A model generated the notes under the pieces. The model was not told where the DNA came from, made no database searches, and saw only the letters and a program-made list of their open reading frames with translations. From Propionivibrio sp. (GTDB taxonomy: Bacteria > Pseudomonadota > Gammaproteobacteria > Burkholderiales > Rhodocyclaceae), in assembly GCA_016705685.1 (NCBI GenBank), contig JADJLB010000002.1, positions 248,001 through 312,000 of the forward strand: a DNA stretch of 64,000 bases, given 5' to 3'. Below, piece after piece: positions 18,355 through 28,143 of the stretch. The first letter of the stretch is position 1; each line of letters starts with the position of its first letter. Position numbers and translations under genes: made by a program.

Positions 18355-19542
18355 ATGTCTACTCAAATCGCAACTTCCTTGGCCGCCGGGCTGATTCTGG
18401 TCGCCGGAACGGCTTCGGCCCAGTCGAAACCGCCTGTTGCCCAGTTCTGGATGGACGCGGCCACCAACAGCATGTCGATTCCCGGCATGGGAGATACCGA
18501 TTCCGGTGCGGGCAGCATGTTCGGCGGATTCTTTGGTGGTACCAAAATGGGTGGTGGATCGCCAGGCCAGTGGCTGGATACGGCGCTCTACACGCGCAAC
18601 AAGCCCTCCGGCACCGAGGGTTCGCATGCCATTCCACCCGGATTGCGGATGGGCAACAGCCTGCCGTTGATGCCGGCCGCACGGAGCCCGGCAGGGGAAG
18701 GGCATGAAGGTGGCGCGGAAAAGCCGAAGGGCAAGCTGGTGTTCTACTGGGGTTGTGGCGACAGGATTCGCCCCGGACAGCCGCGGACGGTTGATTTTTC
18801 CCGTTCAGGGCCCGACGAATGGTCGCGTTTCATGAATGGCCGCTTCGCCCCTGATCGGGGCGCCAAAGCCGTTGCGGGTCGCTCGGTATGGCCCAACGAG
18901 CGGGACCGTCAGCGCGTGCCGAACGGTGCTTCGCTCGAAGGCGACCACGCGGTCAGCGGTGAGGGCGTGCCGTCCGGACTCCGCTTCGCATTGCGTGATG
19001 CCTACGATTTCATGCCCAAAATCAGGATGAGCACCCGTGGTGACCCGAAAGCATCGGTCAACGTGAGTTGGCAATCCATCAATTCGGCAGAGGGCTACTT
19101 CCTTACGGCCATGGGTTCCCGAGGCGATGATGAAATGATCATCTGGAGTTCCAGCGAACAGCCGGACCCGGGTTGGGGATTGATGGACTATCTGGCGCCC
19201 GCGCAGGTCAGGAAATTGATCGGCGAAAAGGTTGTGCTGGCACCCAACATTCAGAATTGCGCCATACCTTCCGGCATCTTCGGCGCAACCGATGGCGCCA
19301 TGGTGCGCATGATTGCCTACGGACCCGAACTCAATCTGGCCCATCCGCCGCGTCCCGCCAATCCCAAGGCGCCCTGGGACCCGGAGTGGGCGGTTCGCCT
19401 GCGCATCAAATCGACCGGAATGACCGTTCTTGGCATGGAAGAACAGGGCGGCACGCGTTCCCAGGGCAGCGAACAGGGTGCTCCGCCCCGGCAGGAAATG
19501 CCCGGTCTGGGCGGCGTCATCAAGGGCGTCTTCGGACTCTGA
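18355..19542 (+). CDS. Exported protein of unknown function
   Basis: 395 residues from the ATG at 18355, preceded by GGGGA, with a clear signal peptide (TSLAAGLILVAGTASAQ). The mature protein has a Gly/Met-rich segment (FGGFFGGTKMGGG), a KLVFYWGCG stretch and repeated SWQSINSAEGYFLTAM-type strands, and ends in a Gly-rich tail (GLGGVIKGVFGL). I recognise no family or catalytic motif. It stands between the FecR-domain gene and glcD on the same strand; 200 bases separate it from the former and 28 from the latter. Confidence 0.6.
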   Translation: MSTQIATSLAAGLILVAGTASAQSKPPVAQFWMDAATNSMSIPGMGDTDSGAGSMFGGFFGGTKMGGGSPGQWLDTALYTRNKPSGTEGSHAIPPGLRMGNSLPLMPAARSPAGEGHEGGAEKPKGKLVFYWGCGDRIRPGQPRTVDFSRSGPDEWSRFMNGRFAPDRGAKAVAGRSVWPNERDRQRVPNGASLEGDHAVSGEGVPSGLRFALRDAYDFMPKIRMSTRGDPKASVNVSWQSINSAEGYFLTAMGSRGDDEMIIWSSSEQPDPGWGLMDYLAPAQVRKLIGEKVVLAPNIQNCAIPSGIFGATDGAMVRMIAYGPELNLAHPPRPANPKAPWDPEWAVRLRIKSTGMTVLGMEEQGGTRSQGSEQGAPPRQEMPGLGGVIKGVFGL

Positions 19543-19570
19543 CAACGACAGCGGGCGCCGAAGAATTCCA

Positions 19571-21064
19571 ATGGGTATTGACGGCTCATCTGCATTGCCA
19601 GGCCCTGTCTTCGACAAGGACGACTTGCTGGCGCAGCTCGGCAAGGTTCTGCCCGAGGGTTGCCTGCTCGTCGATGAGGAGGATCTGCGCCCCTACGAAT
19701 GCGATGGCATGACGGCGTATCGCCAGTTGCCGCTGATTGTCGCCTTGCCGGACAGCGAAGCACAGGCGCAAGCCATTCTCAGGATCTGCCATGCGCGCAA
19801 GGTTCCGATCGTTCCGCGTGGAGCGGCTACCGGCTTGTCGGGAGGCGCGATGCCGCATCGCCACGGGCTGGTACTTTCGCTGGCCAAACTCAAGAAAATC
19901 GTCAATCTCGATCCGGTCGCGCGAACGGCGGTCGTTCAGCCCGGCGTTCGCAATCTGGCCATATCCGAAGCGGCAGCGGCGCACGCGCTGTACTACGCGC
20001 CAGACCCCTCGTCGCAAATTGCCTGCACCATCGGCGGCAATGTCTCTGAAAACTCGGGGGGAGTGCATTGCCTGAAATACGGCCTGACGGTGCACAACGT
20101 GCTGCGGGTTCGTGGTCTGACCATCGAAGGGGAGATTGTCGAATTTGGCAACGCCGCGCTCGACGCGCCCGGCTATGACCTGCTGGCGCTGATCAACGGG
20201 TCCGAGGGCATGCTGGCGCTGATTACCGAGATCACGGTGAAGCTCACACCCAAGCCCGAACTCGCGCAGGTCGTGCTGGCGTCGTTCGACGATGTCACCA
20301 AGGCCGGTGACGCGGTGGCCAATATCATTGCCGCCGGCATTATTCCCGCTGGTCTGGAGATGATGGACCGGAAAGCCATCCATGCCGTCGAGCCTTTCGT
20401 CAACGCCGGTTACGACCTCGGCGCCGAGGCTATTCTGCTTTGCGAATCCGACGGCACGCCGGAAGAGGTGGACGAGGAAATGGCCCGCATGACCGGAGTG
20501 CTCAAGGAAAGCGGTGCGTCCGGAATACGCGTCTCGCAAAACGAAACGGAACGGCTTAAATTCTGGGCTGGACGAAAAGCGGCGTTTCCAGCGATTGGAC
20601 GTATCTCACCGGACTATCTGTGCATGGACGGGACCATTCCGCGCAAGAATCTGGCGCGAATGCTGAAAGCCATCGCCGAGATGGAACAGCGTTACGGTTT
20701 GCGGTGCGCCAACGTGTTTCACGCCGGAGACGGCAATCTGCATCCGCTGATCATGTACGACGCCAATGTGCCGGGACAGCTCGATCTGGCGACAGCCTTT
20801 GGCGGCGAGATTCTGGAACTGTCGGTCGAGCTGGGCGGATCGATTACCGGGGAGCATGGCGTCGGCATTGAAAAGATCGTACAGATGTGCGCCCAGTTTT
20901 CACCCGCGGAACTAGAAGTATTTCATGCGCTTAAGCGCGCATTTGACTCCGACGGCTTGTTCAACCCGGACAAGGCGATTCCGACGGCGGCGCGATGTCG
21001 CGAGTATCGCCTGATACGCGATTCGGCTGGCGGTGCCGACCATTCCGCGCCGGGGGGGGCGTGA
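19571..21064 (+). CDS. glcD: Glycolate oxidase FAD-binding subunit GlcD
   Basis: 497 residues. FAD-binding (PCMH-type) domain: IVPRGAATGLSGGA and GGNVSENSGGVHCLKYG; C-terminal FAD-oxidase domain ending with ELGGSITGEHGVG. This matches GlcD, which with GlcE and GlcF oxidises glycolate to glyoxylate and passes electrons to the respiratory chain. The start at 19571 follows the ribosome-site-poor end of the previous gene. Its stop TGA overlaps the glcE ATG (21062-21064), showing translational coupling. No glcG, glcB or glcC is visible. Confidence 0.93.
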   Translation: MGIDGSSALPGPVFDKDDLLAQLGKVLPEGCLLVDEEDLRPYECDGMTAYRQLPLIVALPDSEAQAQAILRICHARKVPIVPRGAATGLSGGAMPHRHGLVLSLAKLKKIVNLDPVARTAVVQPGVRNLAISEAAAAHALYYAPDPSSQIACTIGGNVSENSGGVHCLKYGLTVHNVLRVRGLTIEGEIVEFGNAALDAPGYDLLALINGSEGMLALITEITVKLTPKPELAQVVLASFDDVTKAGDAVANIIAAGIIPAGLEMMDRKAIHAVEPFVNAGYDLGAEAILLCESDGTPEEVDEEMARMTGVLKESGASGIRVSQNETERLKFWAGRKAAFPAIGRISPDYLCMDGTIPRKNLARMLKAIAEMEQRYGLRCANVFHAGDGNLHPLIMYDANVPGQLDLATAFGGEILELSVELGGSITGEHGVGIEKIVQMCAQFSPAELEVFHALKRAFDSDGLFNPDKAIPTAARCREYRLIRDSAGGADHSAPGGA

Positions 21065-22155
21065 TGCGCGGATTGGGCGACGCCTGCCTGGAGCGCTGGG
21101 CCGATCGCCTGCGCGCCGCGTCGGCCGGGCAGACTCCGCTGCGCTTATGTGGCAGCGGCAGCAAGGATTTTTACGGCCAGTCGCCGTGCGGCGAAATATT
21201 CGATACGCGCGAATACGCTGGCATCGTGGCTTACGAACCGACCGAACTGGTCGTGACGGCGCGTTGTGGAACGCCGTTGGCCAGGCTGGAAGAAATCCTG
21301 GCTGAAAAGGGCCAGTCGCTGGCCTTCGAGCCGCCGCATTTTGGCGCGGGAGCGACGGTGGGCGGCTGTGTCGCCAGCGGCCTGGCGGGCCCGCGCCGCG
21401 CCCAGGCCGGCGCCGTTCGCGATTTTGTGCTCGGGGTGAAAATACTTAATGGCCAGGGTGAGTTGCTCAATTTCGGTGGGCAGGTGATGAAGAATGTCGC
21501 TGGTTACGACGTGTCGCGGCTGATGGCCGGCAGCTTGGGCACGCTGGGGCTGATCGCTGAAGTCTCGCTCAAGGTTTTGCCTGTTGCGGTAGCCGAGCAA
21601 ACTGTGTGCTTCGAATTGACGCAGGACAAGGCGCTGGATTTGCTCAATCGCTGGGGCGGCCAGCCGTTGCCTGTATCGGCGTCGGCCTGGTCGGAAGACG
21701 TGCTGCATGTCCGACTTTCCGGTGCCGCGGCGGCGGTGAGTGCCGCAAGCAGGACGCTGGGCGGGCAGCGCGTAGATCATGAGGATGCGTACGTATTCTG
21801 GCGTGGCATCCGCGAGCAGCAGCATGTTTTTTTTGCCGGCGAGGTGCCGCTGTGGCGCATCAGCGTTCCTTCGACAAGCGCGGTGCTGGCGTTGCCCGGA
21901 GCGCAGCTCATTGAATGGGGCGGTGCGTTGCGCTGGATGCGCGGCCCCGACGCAGTGGCCGATCGGGCCGTACGCCGGGCAGCGGAGCAAGGCGGCGGTC
22001 ATGCCACGCTGTTTCGGGCCGAGCAGACGCTGAAGGCCGAGTACGGCGTATTCCAGCCGCTTTCCGCGCCTTTGGCGCGAATTCACCGTCAACTGAAACA
22101 CGCCTTCGACCCGCAGGGAATATTCAATCCCGGCCGCATGTATCCCGAATTCTGA
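21064..22155 (+). CDS. glcE: Glycolate oxidase FAD-binding subunit GlcE
   Basis: 363 residues, the usual size of GlcE. The PCMH-type FAD domain shows RLCGSGSKDFYG, PPHFGAGATVGGCVASGLAGPRRA (only partly quoted as PPHFGAGATVGG here for the FAD loop) and VMKNVAGYDVSRLMAGSLG. It lacks the full oxidase C domain, as expected of the E subunit. The ATG at 21064 shares a base with the glcD stop. Second gene of glcDEF; glcF follows 12 bases later. Confidence 0.92.
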   Translation: MRGLGDACLERWADRLRAASAGQTPLRLCGSGSKDFYGQSPCGEIFDTREYAGIVAYEPTELVVTARCGTPLARLEEILAEKGQSLAFEPPHFGAGATVGGCVASGLAGPRRAQAGAVRDFVLGVKILNGQGELLNFGGQVMKNVAGYDVSRLMAGSLGTLGLIAEVSLKVLPVAVAEQTVCFELTQDKALDLLNRWGGQPLPVSASAWSEDVLHVRLSGAAAAVSAASRTLGGQRVDHEDAYVFWRGIREQQHVFFAGEVPLWRISVPSTSAVLALPGAQLIEWGGALRWMRGPDAVADRAVRRAAEQGGGHATLFRAEQTLKAEYGVFQPLSAPLARIHRQLKHAFDPQGIFNPGRMYPEF

Positions 22156-22167
22156 TCTTATCCGACC

Positions 22168-23448
22168 ATGCAAACAAATCTTGCCGACTTTATCAGGGAT
22201 ACTCCGGAGGGCCGTGAGGCCGACGCCATTCTCCGCAGTTGCGTTCATTGCGGTTTCTGCAACGCGACTTGCCCGACGTATCAATTGCTGGGCGACGAGC
22301 TGGACGGACCGCGCGGGCGAATCTATCTGATCAAACAGATGCTGGAAGGCTTCCCGGTCACCCGGCGGACGCAAAATCACCTTGATCGCTGCCTGAGCTG
22401 CCGCTCTTGCGAAACGACCTGCCCGTCGGGGGTGAACTATCACCGTCTGCTCGATATCGGGCGCGGCGTCATCGAACAGCGCGTTCCCCGCCCTTTCGTC
22501 GAGAGGATGACGCGTTATACGCTTTACACGACGATACCGAATCCGGGAATTCTGAAGAACGCGGTCAACATCGGCCAGCTCTTCCGTCCGCTCTTGCCAA
22601 CGGCGTTGTCGGAGAAATTGCCCGATTCTGCTGCAAGCCAAAGGCCGCGCGTGGGTCGGCCAGCCGCACCACGCCAACGGCGGATGATTGCGCTGGCCAG
22701 TTGTGGCCAGGCGTCCTTGACGCCGAATACCGCCGCCGCGGCTGGGCGGGTACTCGACAGGCTCGGTATCGAAATGGTCGAGCTTGAATCGGCGGGTTGT
22801 TGCGGGGCACTGCGTTACCATCTCGACGCGCAGCAGCAGGCGCTCGACGACATGCGCCGGGTGATTGACGCCTGTTGGCCGTATATCGAGGGGATTCATT
22901 CCGGCGGGGTCGAAGCCATCGTCATGACCGCCTCGGGCTGTGGCTTGCAAGTCCGTGCCTACGGCGAATTGTTGAAACACGACCCGGCGTATGCCGATAA
23001 GGCGGCGCGTATTTCGGCATTGACGCTTGATCTGTCCGAGGTGCTGGCCGCCGAACGGGAAGGACTCATGGAGTTGCTGCAATTGCCGGCCAAGGACAGT
23101 GCCGGCGAGCGTCGGCGTGTTGCTTTTCACTCGCCCTGCACATTGCAACACGGTCAGAAAATCCGTGGTGTGGTTGAGTCGCTCCTGGCAGCCGCTGGTT
23201 ACGTGCTCACGCCAGTAGTCGATGCGCATCTTTGTTGCGGGTCGGCGGGGACTTACTCGATTACCCAGCCCGAATTGTCCAAGCGACTGCGCGACAACAA
23301 GCTGGCGGCCTTGAGCGAAGGCTCCCCGGATGTTTTTGTCACGGCCAATATCGGATGCCAGACGCACTTGCAAAGCGGGTCGGCGATACCCGTACGGCAT
23401 TGGATCGAACTGATCGACGAGCGGATCGACGAGCGGAGAGACGACTAG
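22168..23448 (+). CDS. glcF: Glycolate oxidase iron-sulfur subunit GlcF
   Basis: 426 residues. Two ferredoxin-type cysteine clusters for [4Fe-4S] centres: CVHCGFCNATCP near residue 22 and CLSCRSCETTCP near residue 75. The C-terminal half has two CCG domains (AGCCGALRYH and DAHLCCGSAGTYS), as in heterodisulfide-reductase-like electron-transfer subunits. GlcF passes electrons from GlcDE to quinone. A weak 7-bp hairpin lies at 23505-23527 after the gene but has no T-run on the plus strand. Confidence 0.92.
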   Translation: MQTNLADFIRDTPEGREADAILRSCVHCGFCNATCPTYQLLGDELDGPRGRIYLIKQMLEGFPVTRRTQNHLDRCLSCRSCETTCPSGVNYHRLLDIGRGVIEQRVPRPFVERMTRYTLYTTIPNPGILKNAVNIGQLFRPLLPTALSEKLPDSAASQRPRVGRPAAPRQRRMIALASCGQASLTPNTAAAAGRVLDRLGIEMVELESAGCCGALRYHLDAQQQALDDMRRVIDACWPYIEGIHSGGVEAIVMTASGCGLQVRAYGELLKHDPAYADKAARISALTLDLSEVLAAEREGLMELLQLPAKDSAGERRRVAFHSPCTLQHGQKIRGVVESLLAAAGYVLTPVVDAHLCCGSAGTYSITQPELSKRLRDNKLAALSEGSPDVFVTANIGCQTHLQSGSAIPVRHWIELIDERIDERRDD

Positions 23449-23641
23449 CATCGCTTTTCGCGCGCGTTCAGTCCGCACGGCGAATATGACAGACTGGACC
23501 GGGATTTCCGCTCTTCCTACGCGGAAAAAAAGAACAAATCGAAGTGCAGCCTGTTTGGCTATTCAGTTTTTTTTCTAAATTCATCCAAACTGAGCACTAT
23601 TTAACAGCCAGCGTTGCGCGCCTTCGGCACAATCGGCCTGT

Positions 23642-25591
23642 ATGAAATTTGGGAATTTTGAAATGAGTCCAATCAAACGTACCGTAATTGCCACGCTGAT
23701 CGCCTGTTCCTTGACGCCGGTGACGGCTGGTGCCGTCGGCCTTGGTGAAATCCGCATCACCAGCAAGTTAGGCGATCGCTTCCATGCGGAGATACCGCTG
23801 TTGAACTCGTCGCCCTCAATTGTTCCCAGTTGTTTCAATCTGACCTTCCAGGCTGCCGATGCCATGGCCGACGTACCTTGGCTCAAAGATGCGCAGATTG
23901 CGCTGATGTCCTCGCCGCCACGCCTGGTGATCAGCTCGCGTCGGCAGGTCGTCGATCCGGTCGTTCAACTCGCCATCTACACCGGCTGCGGGACGTATCT
24001 GACACGTCATTACACAGCGCTAATGTCGCCACCCGAGGAGGTCAAGGCGGCCCCGATGCTTGCTCCCGTCACCGCGGCTCGTCGTGAAGATGCGTTTGAA
24101 GGGCCACACGGCCAGACCGTCAGCGACCGGGGGCATGCTGCCAGTTCGCGTATGGCGCGAGCGGGCGAAACCGCTTCCGATATGGCGCGTCGGCTGTATC
24201 CGCGCAGTCCCCGAACCCAGCAGCGATTCATTCGACGGATGATTGCGCTCAATCCTGAATGGTTGTCATCCGTGGCGGGTGACGAGGTCTTGCCCGATGG
24301 TGTAGAACTGCGTTACCCCGCCCCGCCGGCACGCTCCGTCGTTGCGGTTCGGCCGAAAATCAAGACGGTGGCAAAAAGCAGCAAGACCGTAGCGGTTGAG
24401 GCCAGTAAGGACCGATTGGTCTTGACGCCCAGTGACGAGCCCCTGGCGCCGGTGAAATCCGCGGCAACGGTGGGTTCAGGCGAGATCGACAGCCGGCTCG
24501 TCGACGTCGAGCAGCAAATCGTCGCCATGCGCTCGCAGTTGACGGCGCTGCACGCTGAATATCCGACGCCCCTGCCGGCGATGCAAACGGTGTTCGTCGA
24601 GATGGAATCCCGCTTGCTGGCCGTGGAATTGAATGTCGCGCGCATAAAGCTTTCCTCCCTGGCGGCAGAGGCACAGGCGAAAGTGCCGGTGGCCGATACG
24701 TCTGCCAACGCTGCAGGCAACGAAAAAGCCGACTCCGTTCCTGTTTCGCCTCCAATTGCCTCGGTTTCACCGCCGGCGCCCAAGGCGGAAGCTCGGCCGT
24801 CCGCTCCCGTGGCGGATCAGGGGCAACCGTATGCATTGGGCACGGGTCTGGCTGCGCTCGGTATTTTTGGCCTGGGCCTGGGCACCTACCTTTTCCGTCG
24901 GGCCAGGCGCGTCAAAGTCGGCACGACTCCAGGCGGTTCACTGAACAATCCGCCGCGAGTGGGCGTGCATCCCAAGCGCGAGTTGCCAGAACAACGGACG
25001 ATCGCCCCGCTAGACATCGATCTCGACGATACGCCGATCGCCAAGCCGGCGCAGATCGACAAGATGCCGACCCGTGTATTCAAGGAGCCCCGGAAAGAAG
25101 AGATGGACTTCAGCCCGATTGAACTGGCCAACATCATGCTCAGCTTCGGACGCGCCCAGGGTGCCGTGGAAGTTCTCCAGGACTTCATCAAGGATAGCCC
25201 GGCGGAGTCGCTACAGCCAGGTTTGCGACTGCTTGAAATCTACAAACAGACCGAAATGCGTCGCGAGTTCGAGCAGATGGCCGGGCAACTCGCCCATCGA
25301 TTCAATGTCGAGCGCGTTCACTGGAACCAGGATTTTTTGCCGGCCACCGAAACGCCGGCCGTGAGCATGGATTCGAGCCGGACGCCAGTGACGATGAACG
25401 TCATGCCGACGCATATCAAGGCCCGCATTGCCGCCAACTGGGGAACAAGCGAATGCCTCGATTACCTTCATGCGTTGCTCCGCGATACGCGCGGCGGAGC
25501 GCGCAAGGGATTTTCGGTTCTGGTGACGCAGGAAATTCTGGGTGTGATCAAAACGCTCGAAGAGAAGATGAAGTCCAGAAAGACCGCCTAG
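23642..25591 (+). CDS. fimV: FimV-like protein (polar / type IV pilus assembly factor)
   Basis: 649 residues from 23642; a second ATG at 23663 (MSPIKRTVIATL) starts the signal peptide more directly and is equally possible. The N-terminal domain (VGLGEIRITSKLGDRFHAEI) is typical of FimV/HubP. A LysM-like peptidoglycan-binding stretch follows (AGETASDMARRLYPRSPRTQQ), then a coiled-coil part, a single membrane helix (GLAALGIFGLGLGTYLF, near 405) and a cytoplasmic TPR-like C-terminal region (FSPIELANIMLSFG, QGAVEVLQDFI). FimV proteins organise the cell pole and support type IV pili and twitching. No pilus genes adjoin it; hemA follows. Confidence 0.85.
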   Translation: MKFGNFEMSPIKRTVIATLIACSLTPVTAGAVGLGEIRITSKLGDRFHAEIPLLNSSPSIVPSCFNLTFQAADAMADVPWLKDAQIALMSSPPRLVISSRRQVVDPVVQLAIYTGCGTYLTRHYTALMSPPEEVKAAPMLAPVTAARREDAFEGPHGQTVSDRGHAASSRMARAGETASDMARRLYPRSPRTQQRFIRRMIALNPEWLSSVAGDEVLPDGVELRYPAPPARSVVAVRPKIKTVAKSSKTVAVEASKDRLVLTPSDEPLAPVKSAATVGSGEIDSRLVDVEQQIVAMRSQLTALHAEYPTPLPAMQTVFVEMESRLLAVELNVARIKLSSLAAEAQAKVPVADTSANAAGNEKADSVPVSPPIASVSPPAPKAEARPSAPVADQGQPYALGTGLAALGIFGLGLGTYLFRRARRVKVGTTPGGSLNNPPRVGVHPKRELPEQRTIAPLDIDLDDTPIAKPAQIDKMPTRVFKEPRKEEMDFSPIELANIMLSFGRAQGAVEVLQDFIKDSPAESLQPGLRLLEIYKQTEMRREFEQMAGQLAHRFNVERVHWNQDFLPATETPAVSMDSSRTPVTMNVMPTHIKARIAANWGTSECLDYLHALLRDTRGGARKGFSVLVTQEILGVIKTLEEKMKSRKTA

Positions 25592-25630
25592 TCATGCGAC
25601 GATCCCGCTTCTTGCGGCACTTCGCCATTG

Positions 25631-25675
25631 CCCCGACACCCCCGGCGGCCTCCTCGCGATCCGGGGGCGTCGGGG
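25631..25675. repeat. Long G/C-rich hairpin between fimV-like gene and hemA
   Basis: A 15-bp stem with one mismatch (arms 25631-25645 and 25661-25675, 15-base loop) sits directly upstream of the hemA -10 box. No T-run follows on either strand, so it is not a standard Rho-independent terminator. It may be a REP-like element, or affect hemA expression. Confidence 0.55.
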
Positions 25676-25683
25676 GTGGGTGG

Positions 25684-25689
25684 TATAAT
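25684..25689 (+). promoter_or_regulatory. Candidate -10 box for hemA
   Basis: A consensus TATAAT lies 54 bases before the hemA ATG. The -35 region would fall inside the right arm of the adjacent G/C-rich hairpin and shows no TTGACA-like hexamer. Confidence 0.5.
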
Positions 25690-25742
25690 CGACGGCTATC
25701 TTGGCTGATCGCTTGCCCCAACTTCCGCGTATCGATCTCTGC

Positions 25743-27005
25743 ATGGCGATTTACTCTATTGGCATCAATCACCGCACGGCGCCGCTTGCGCTCCGCGAGC
25801 AGGTGGCATTCCATTCCGAAGAGCTGAGGCGGGCGCTGACCGATCTGTCGGGCGAGGGACGCGTTGTTGAAGCGGCAATCCTGTCGACCTGCAACCGTAC
25901 CGAGCTTTACTTTCAGGCGGAAAGTCCGAATCGTGCGATGCACTGGCTGGCCGAATACCGCCACATGCAGCACCAGGAAATCGAACCGTTCCTTTACCAC
26001 CATAGCGATCGCGAAGCGGTGAGCCACGCTTTCCGTGTCGCCAGTGGCCTCGATTCGATGGTGCTTGGCGAACCCCAGATTCTCGGCCAGATGAAGGAGG
26101 CCGTACGAATCGCCAGGGAAGCGGGGACGCTCGGTTTGACCTTGAACAAGCTTTTCGAGAATACCTTTGCCGTGGCCAAGGATGTCAGATCGTCGACGGC
26201 CATCGGCAGCAATATCGTGTCAATGGCAGCCGCTTCGGTCAGACTGGCGGAGCGTATCTTTGAGAGTATCGCCAACCAGCGTGTGCTCTTCATTGGAGCC
26301 GGCGAGATGATCGAGCTTTGTGCCACCCACTTTGCGGCGCAACAGCCGAAACAAATGGTCATCGCAAACCGGACGGTTGAACGCGGGCGCGCGCTTGCCG
26401 ACCGTTTCGCCGCGACGGCGATTCGCCTGGAAGACGTCGGCGAGCGCCTGGCCGAATTTGATATCGTCATTTCATGCACCGCCAGCCAGTTGCCGATCAT
26501 TGGGCTGGGCCTGGTCGAGCGTGCCGTTCGTGCGCGTCGCCACCGCCCGATGTTCATGGTTGATCTGGCCGTGCCACGCGATGTCGAATTCGAAGTGGGC
26601 GAGCTTGACGACGTATTTCTCTATACCATCGACGATCTTGCGCAGGTGGTCGAATCCGGTCTGGAGTCGAGACAGTCGGCCGTGGTCGATGCCGAGGCCA
26701 TCATCGCGGCGCGGGTTGACGGTTTTCTGCAGTGGTTGCAGACGCGCGAGACCGTGCCGGTCATTCGTTCGTTGCGCGATGCCGCCGAACGCACCCGTCG
26801 CCACGAAATGGAACACGCGTTGAAGTTGCTGTCCAAGGGAGAAGACCCGGCGAGCGTGCTCGATCAGTTGTCGCACCGCTTGACCAACAAGTTCCTGCAT
26901 TCGCCGACACAGGCGCTGAATCAGGCCGATGGCGACCGCAATGCGTTGCAGGCACTGGCCACGCGTTTGTTCCGCCTGCATCCCGATGTTCATTCCGGTG
27001 ATTAG
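25743..27005 (+). CDS. hemA: Glutamyl-tRNA reductase
   Basis: 420 residues from the ATG at 25743 ([19 protein letters not shown], the usual family start). The catalytic-domain stretch [11 protein letters not shown] supplies the thioester cysteine; [17 protein letters not shown] and an NADPH-binding domain ([12 protein letters not shown]) follow, and the C-terminal dimerisation helix is complete. It reduces Glu-tRNA to glutamate-1-semialdehyde, the first step of C5-pathway haem synthesis. prfA follows 51 bases later on the same strand. The four-gene order hemA-prfA-prmC-grxD is common in betaproteobacteria. Confidence 0.97.
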   Translation: MAIYSIGINHRTAPLALREQVAFHSEELRRALTDLSGEGRVVEAAILSTCNRTELYFQAESPNRAMHWLAEYRHMQHQEIEPFLYHHSDREAVSHAFRVASGLDSMVLGEPQILGQMKEAVRIAREAGTLGLTLNKLFENTFAVAKDVRSSTAIGSNIVSMAAASVRLAERIFESIANQRVLFIGAGEMIELCATHFAAQQPKQMVIANRTVERGRALADRFAATAIRLEDVGERLAEFDIVISCTASQLPIIGLGLVERAVRARRHRPMFMVDLAVPRDVEFEVGELDDVFLYTIDDLAQVVESGLESRQSAVVDAEAIIAARVDGFLQWLQTRETVPVIRSLRDAAERTRRHEMEHALKLLSKGEDPASVLDQLSHRLTNKFLHSPTQALNQADGDRNALQALATRLFRLHPDVHSGD

Positions 27006-27056
27006 CCTGATTCGGCGTTGTCGAGCCGGATTCAAAACCTGCCTTGGGCTTTCCAA

Positions 27057-28139
27057 ATGAAACAGAGCATTCGCGACAAACTTGAGACGCTGACCGGGCG
27101 GCTGGATGAGCTGGATCGCATTCTGGCCAGCGGCGACGCGACGCATGACATGGACCAGTATCGCAAGCTGACGCGCGAGCATACCGAACTGGGCCCGGTC
27201 GTCGAACTTTACCGGACCTGGTGTCTGACCGAGGCCGATCTGCAATCGGCGCTCGATATGATGAGCGATCCGGAAATGAAGGATCTAGCCGAAGCCGAAG
27301 TCAGGTCCGCGAAGGAGCGATTGCCGGAAATTGAAAGTGAATTGCAGAAATTGCTGTTGCCCAAAGATGCCAACGACGAGCGCAATTGCATTCTTGAAAT
27401 CCGTGCCGGGACGGGGGGGGACGAATCAGCACTGTTCGCCGGGAGCCTGTTTCGCATGTATGCGCGTTTTGCCGAGCGCCAGCGCTGGCAGCTTGAAATC
27501 ATTTCCGCCAGTGCTTCCGATGTCGGTGGTTACAAGGAAGTGATCGCTCGCGTCAGTGGCCAAGGAGTGTATTCGAAACTCAAGTTCGAGTCGGGCGGAC
27601 ACCGCGTGCAGCGTGTACCGGAAACCGAAACGCAGGGGCGTATACATACCTCGGCGTGTACGGTCGCGGTGATGCCGGTCGTCGACGATCTGGCCGAAGT
27701 GCAGATCAACCCGGCGGAAATCCGCATCGACACGTTCCGCGCATCGGGAGCCGGCGGTCAGCACATCAACAAGACCGACTCGGCGGTGCGCATCACGCAC
27801 CTGCCTACCGGCATCGTTGTCGAATGTCAGGACGGGCGTTCGCAACATAAGAACAAGGCGCAGGCCTTGTCGGTGCTGGTGGCGCGGATCCGGGATGCAC
27901 AGCAACGCGAGCAGAACGCCAAGATCGCTTCGACACGCAAGGGGCTGATCGGCAGCGGCGATCGCTCCGAACGCATTCGCACCTACAATTTTCCCCAAGG
28001 TCGGGTGACCGATCATCGCATCAATCTCACCTTGTACAAGATCGATGCGATCATGGAAGGCGACCTCGACGAACTGATTTGCGCGCTGTCCAACGAGCAT
28101 CAGGCCGAACAGCTCACTGCGCTGGGGGGTGAGGAATAG
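27057..28139 (+). CDS. prfA: Peptide chain release factor 1
   Basis: 360 residues. It reads UAA/UAG stop codons and hydrolyses peptidyl-tRNA. The codon-recognition tripeptide PxT is PET in [13 protein letters not shown], and the catalytic GGQ lies in [17 protein letters not shown]. Length and domains are standard for RF1. A run of eight G at 27413-27420 falls inside codons for Thr-Gly-Gly-Asp and keeps the frame. Its stop is followed by prmC, which methylates the GGQ glutamine, after only four bases. Confidence 0.97.
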   Translation: MKQSIRDKLETLTGRLDELDRILASGDATHDMDQYRKLTREHTELGPVVELYRTWCLTEADLQSALDMMSDPEMKDLAEAEVRSAKERLPEIESELQKLLLPKDANDERNCILEIRAGTGGDESALFAGSLFRMYARFAERQRWQLEIISASASDVGGYKEVIARVSGQGVYSKLKFESGGHRVQRVPETETQGRIHTSACTVAVMPVVDDLAEVQINPAEIRIDTFRASGAGGQHINKTDSAVRITHLPTGIVVECQDGRSQHKNKAQALSVLVARIRDAQQREQNAKIASTRKGLIGSGDRSERIRTYNFPQGRVTDHRINLTLYKIDAIMEGDLDELICALSNEHQAEQLTALGGEE

Positions 28140-28143
28140 TGGC

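Noticed and set aside
21145-23478. A 777-codon minus-strand reading frame over glcE and glcF
   Set aside because: It is the antisense of two well-supported genes, has no motif or ribosome site, and such frames are expected in GC-rich DNA.
25631-25675. Rho-independent terminator before hemA
   Set aside because: The stem is strong but no T-run follows it on either strand.
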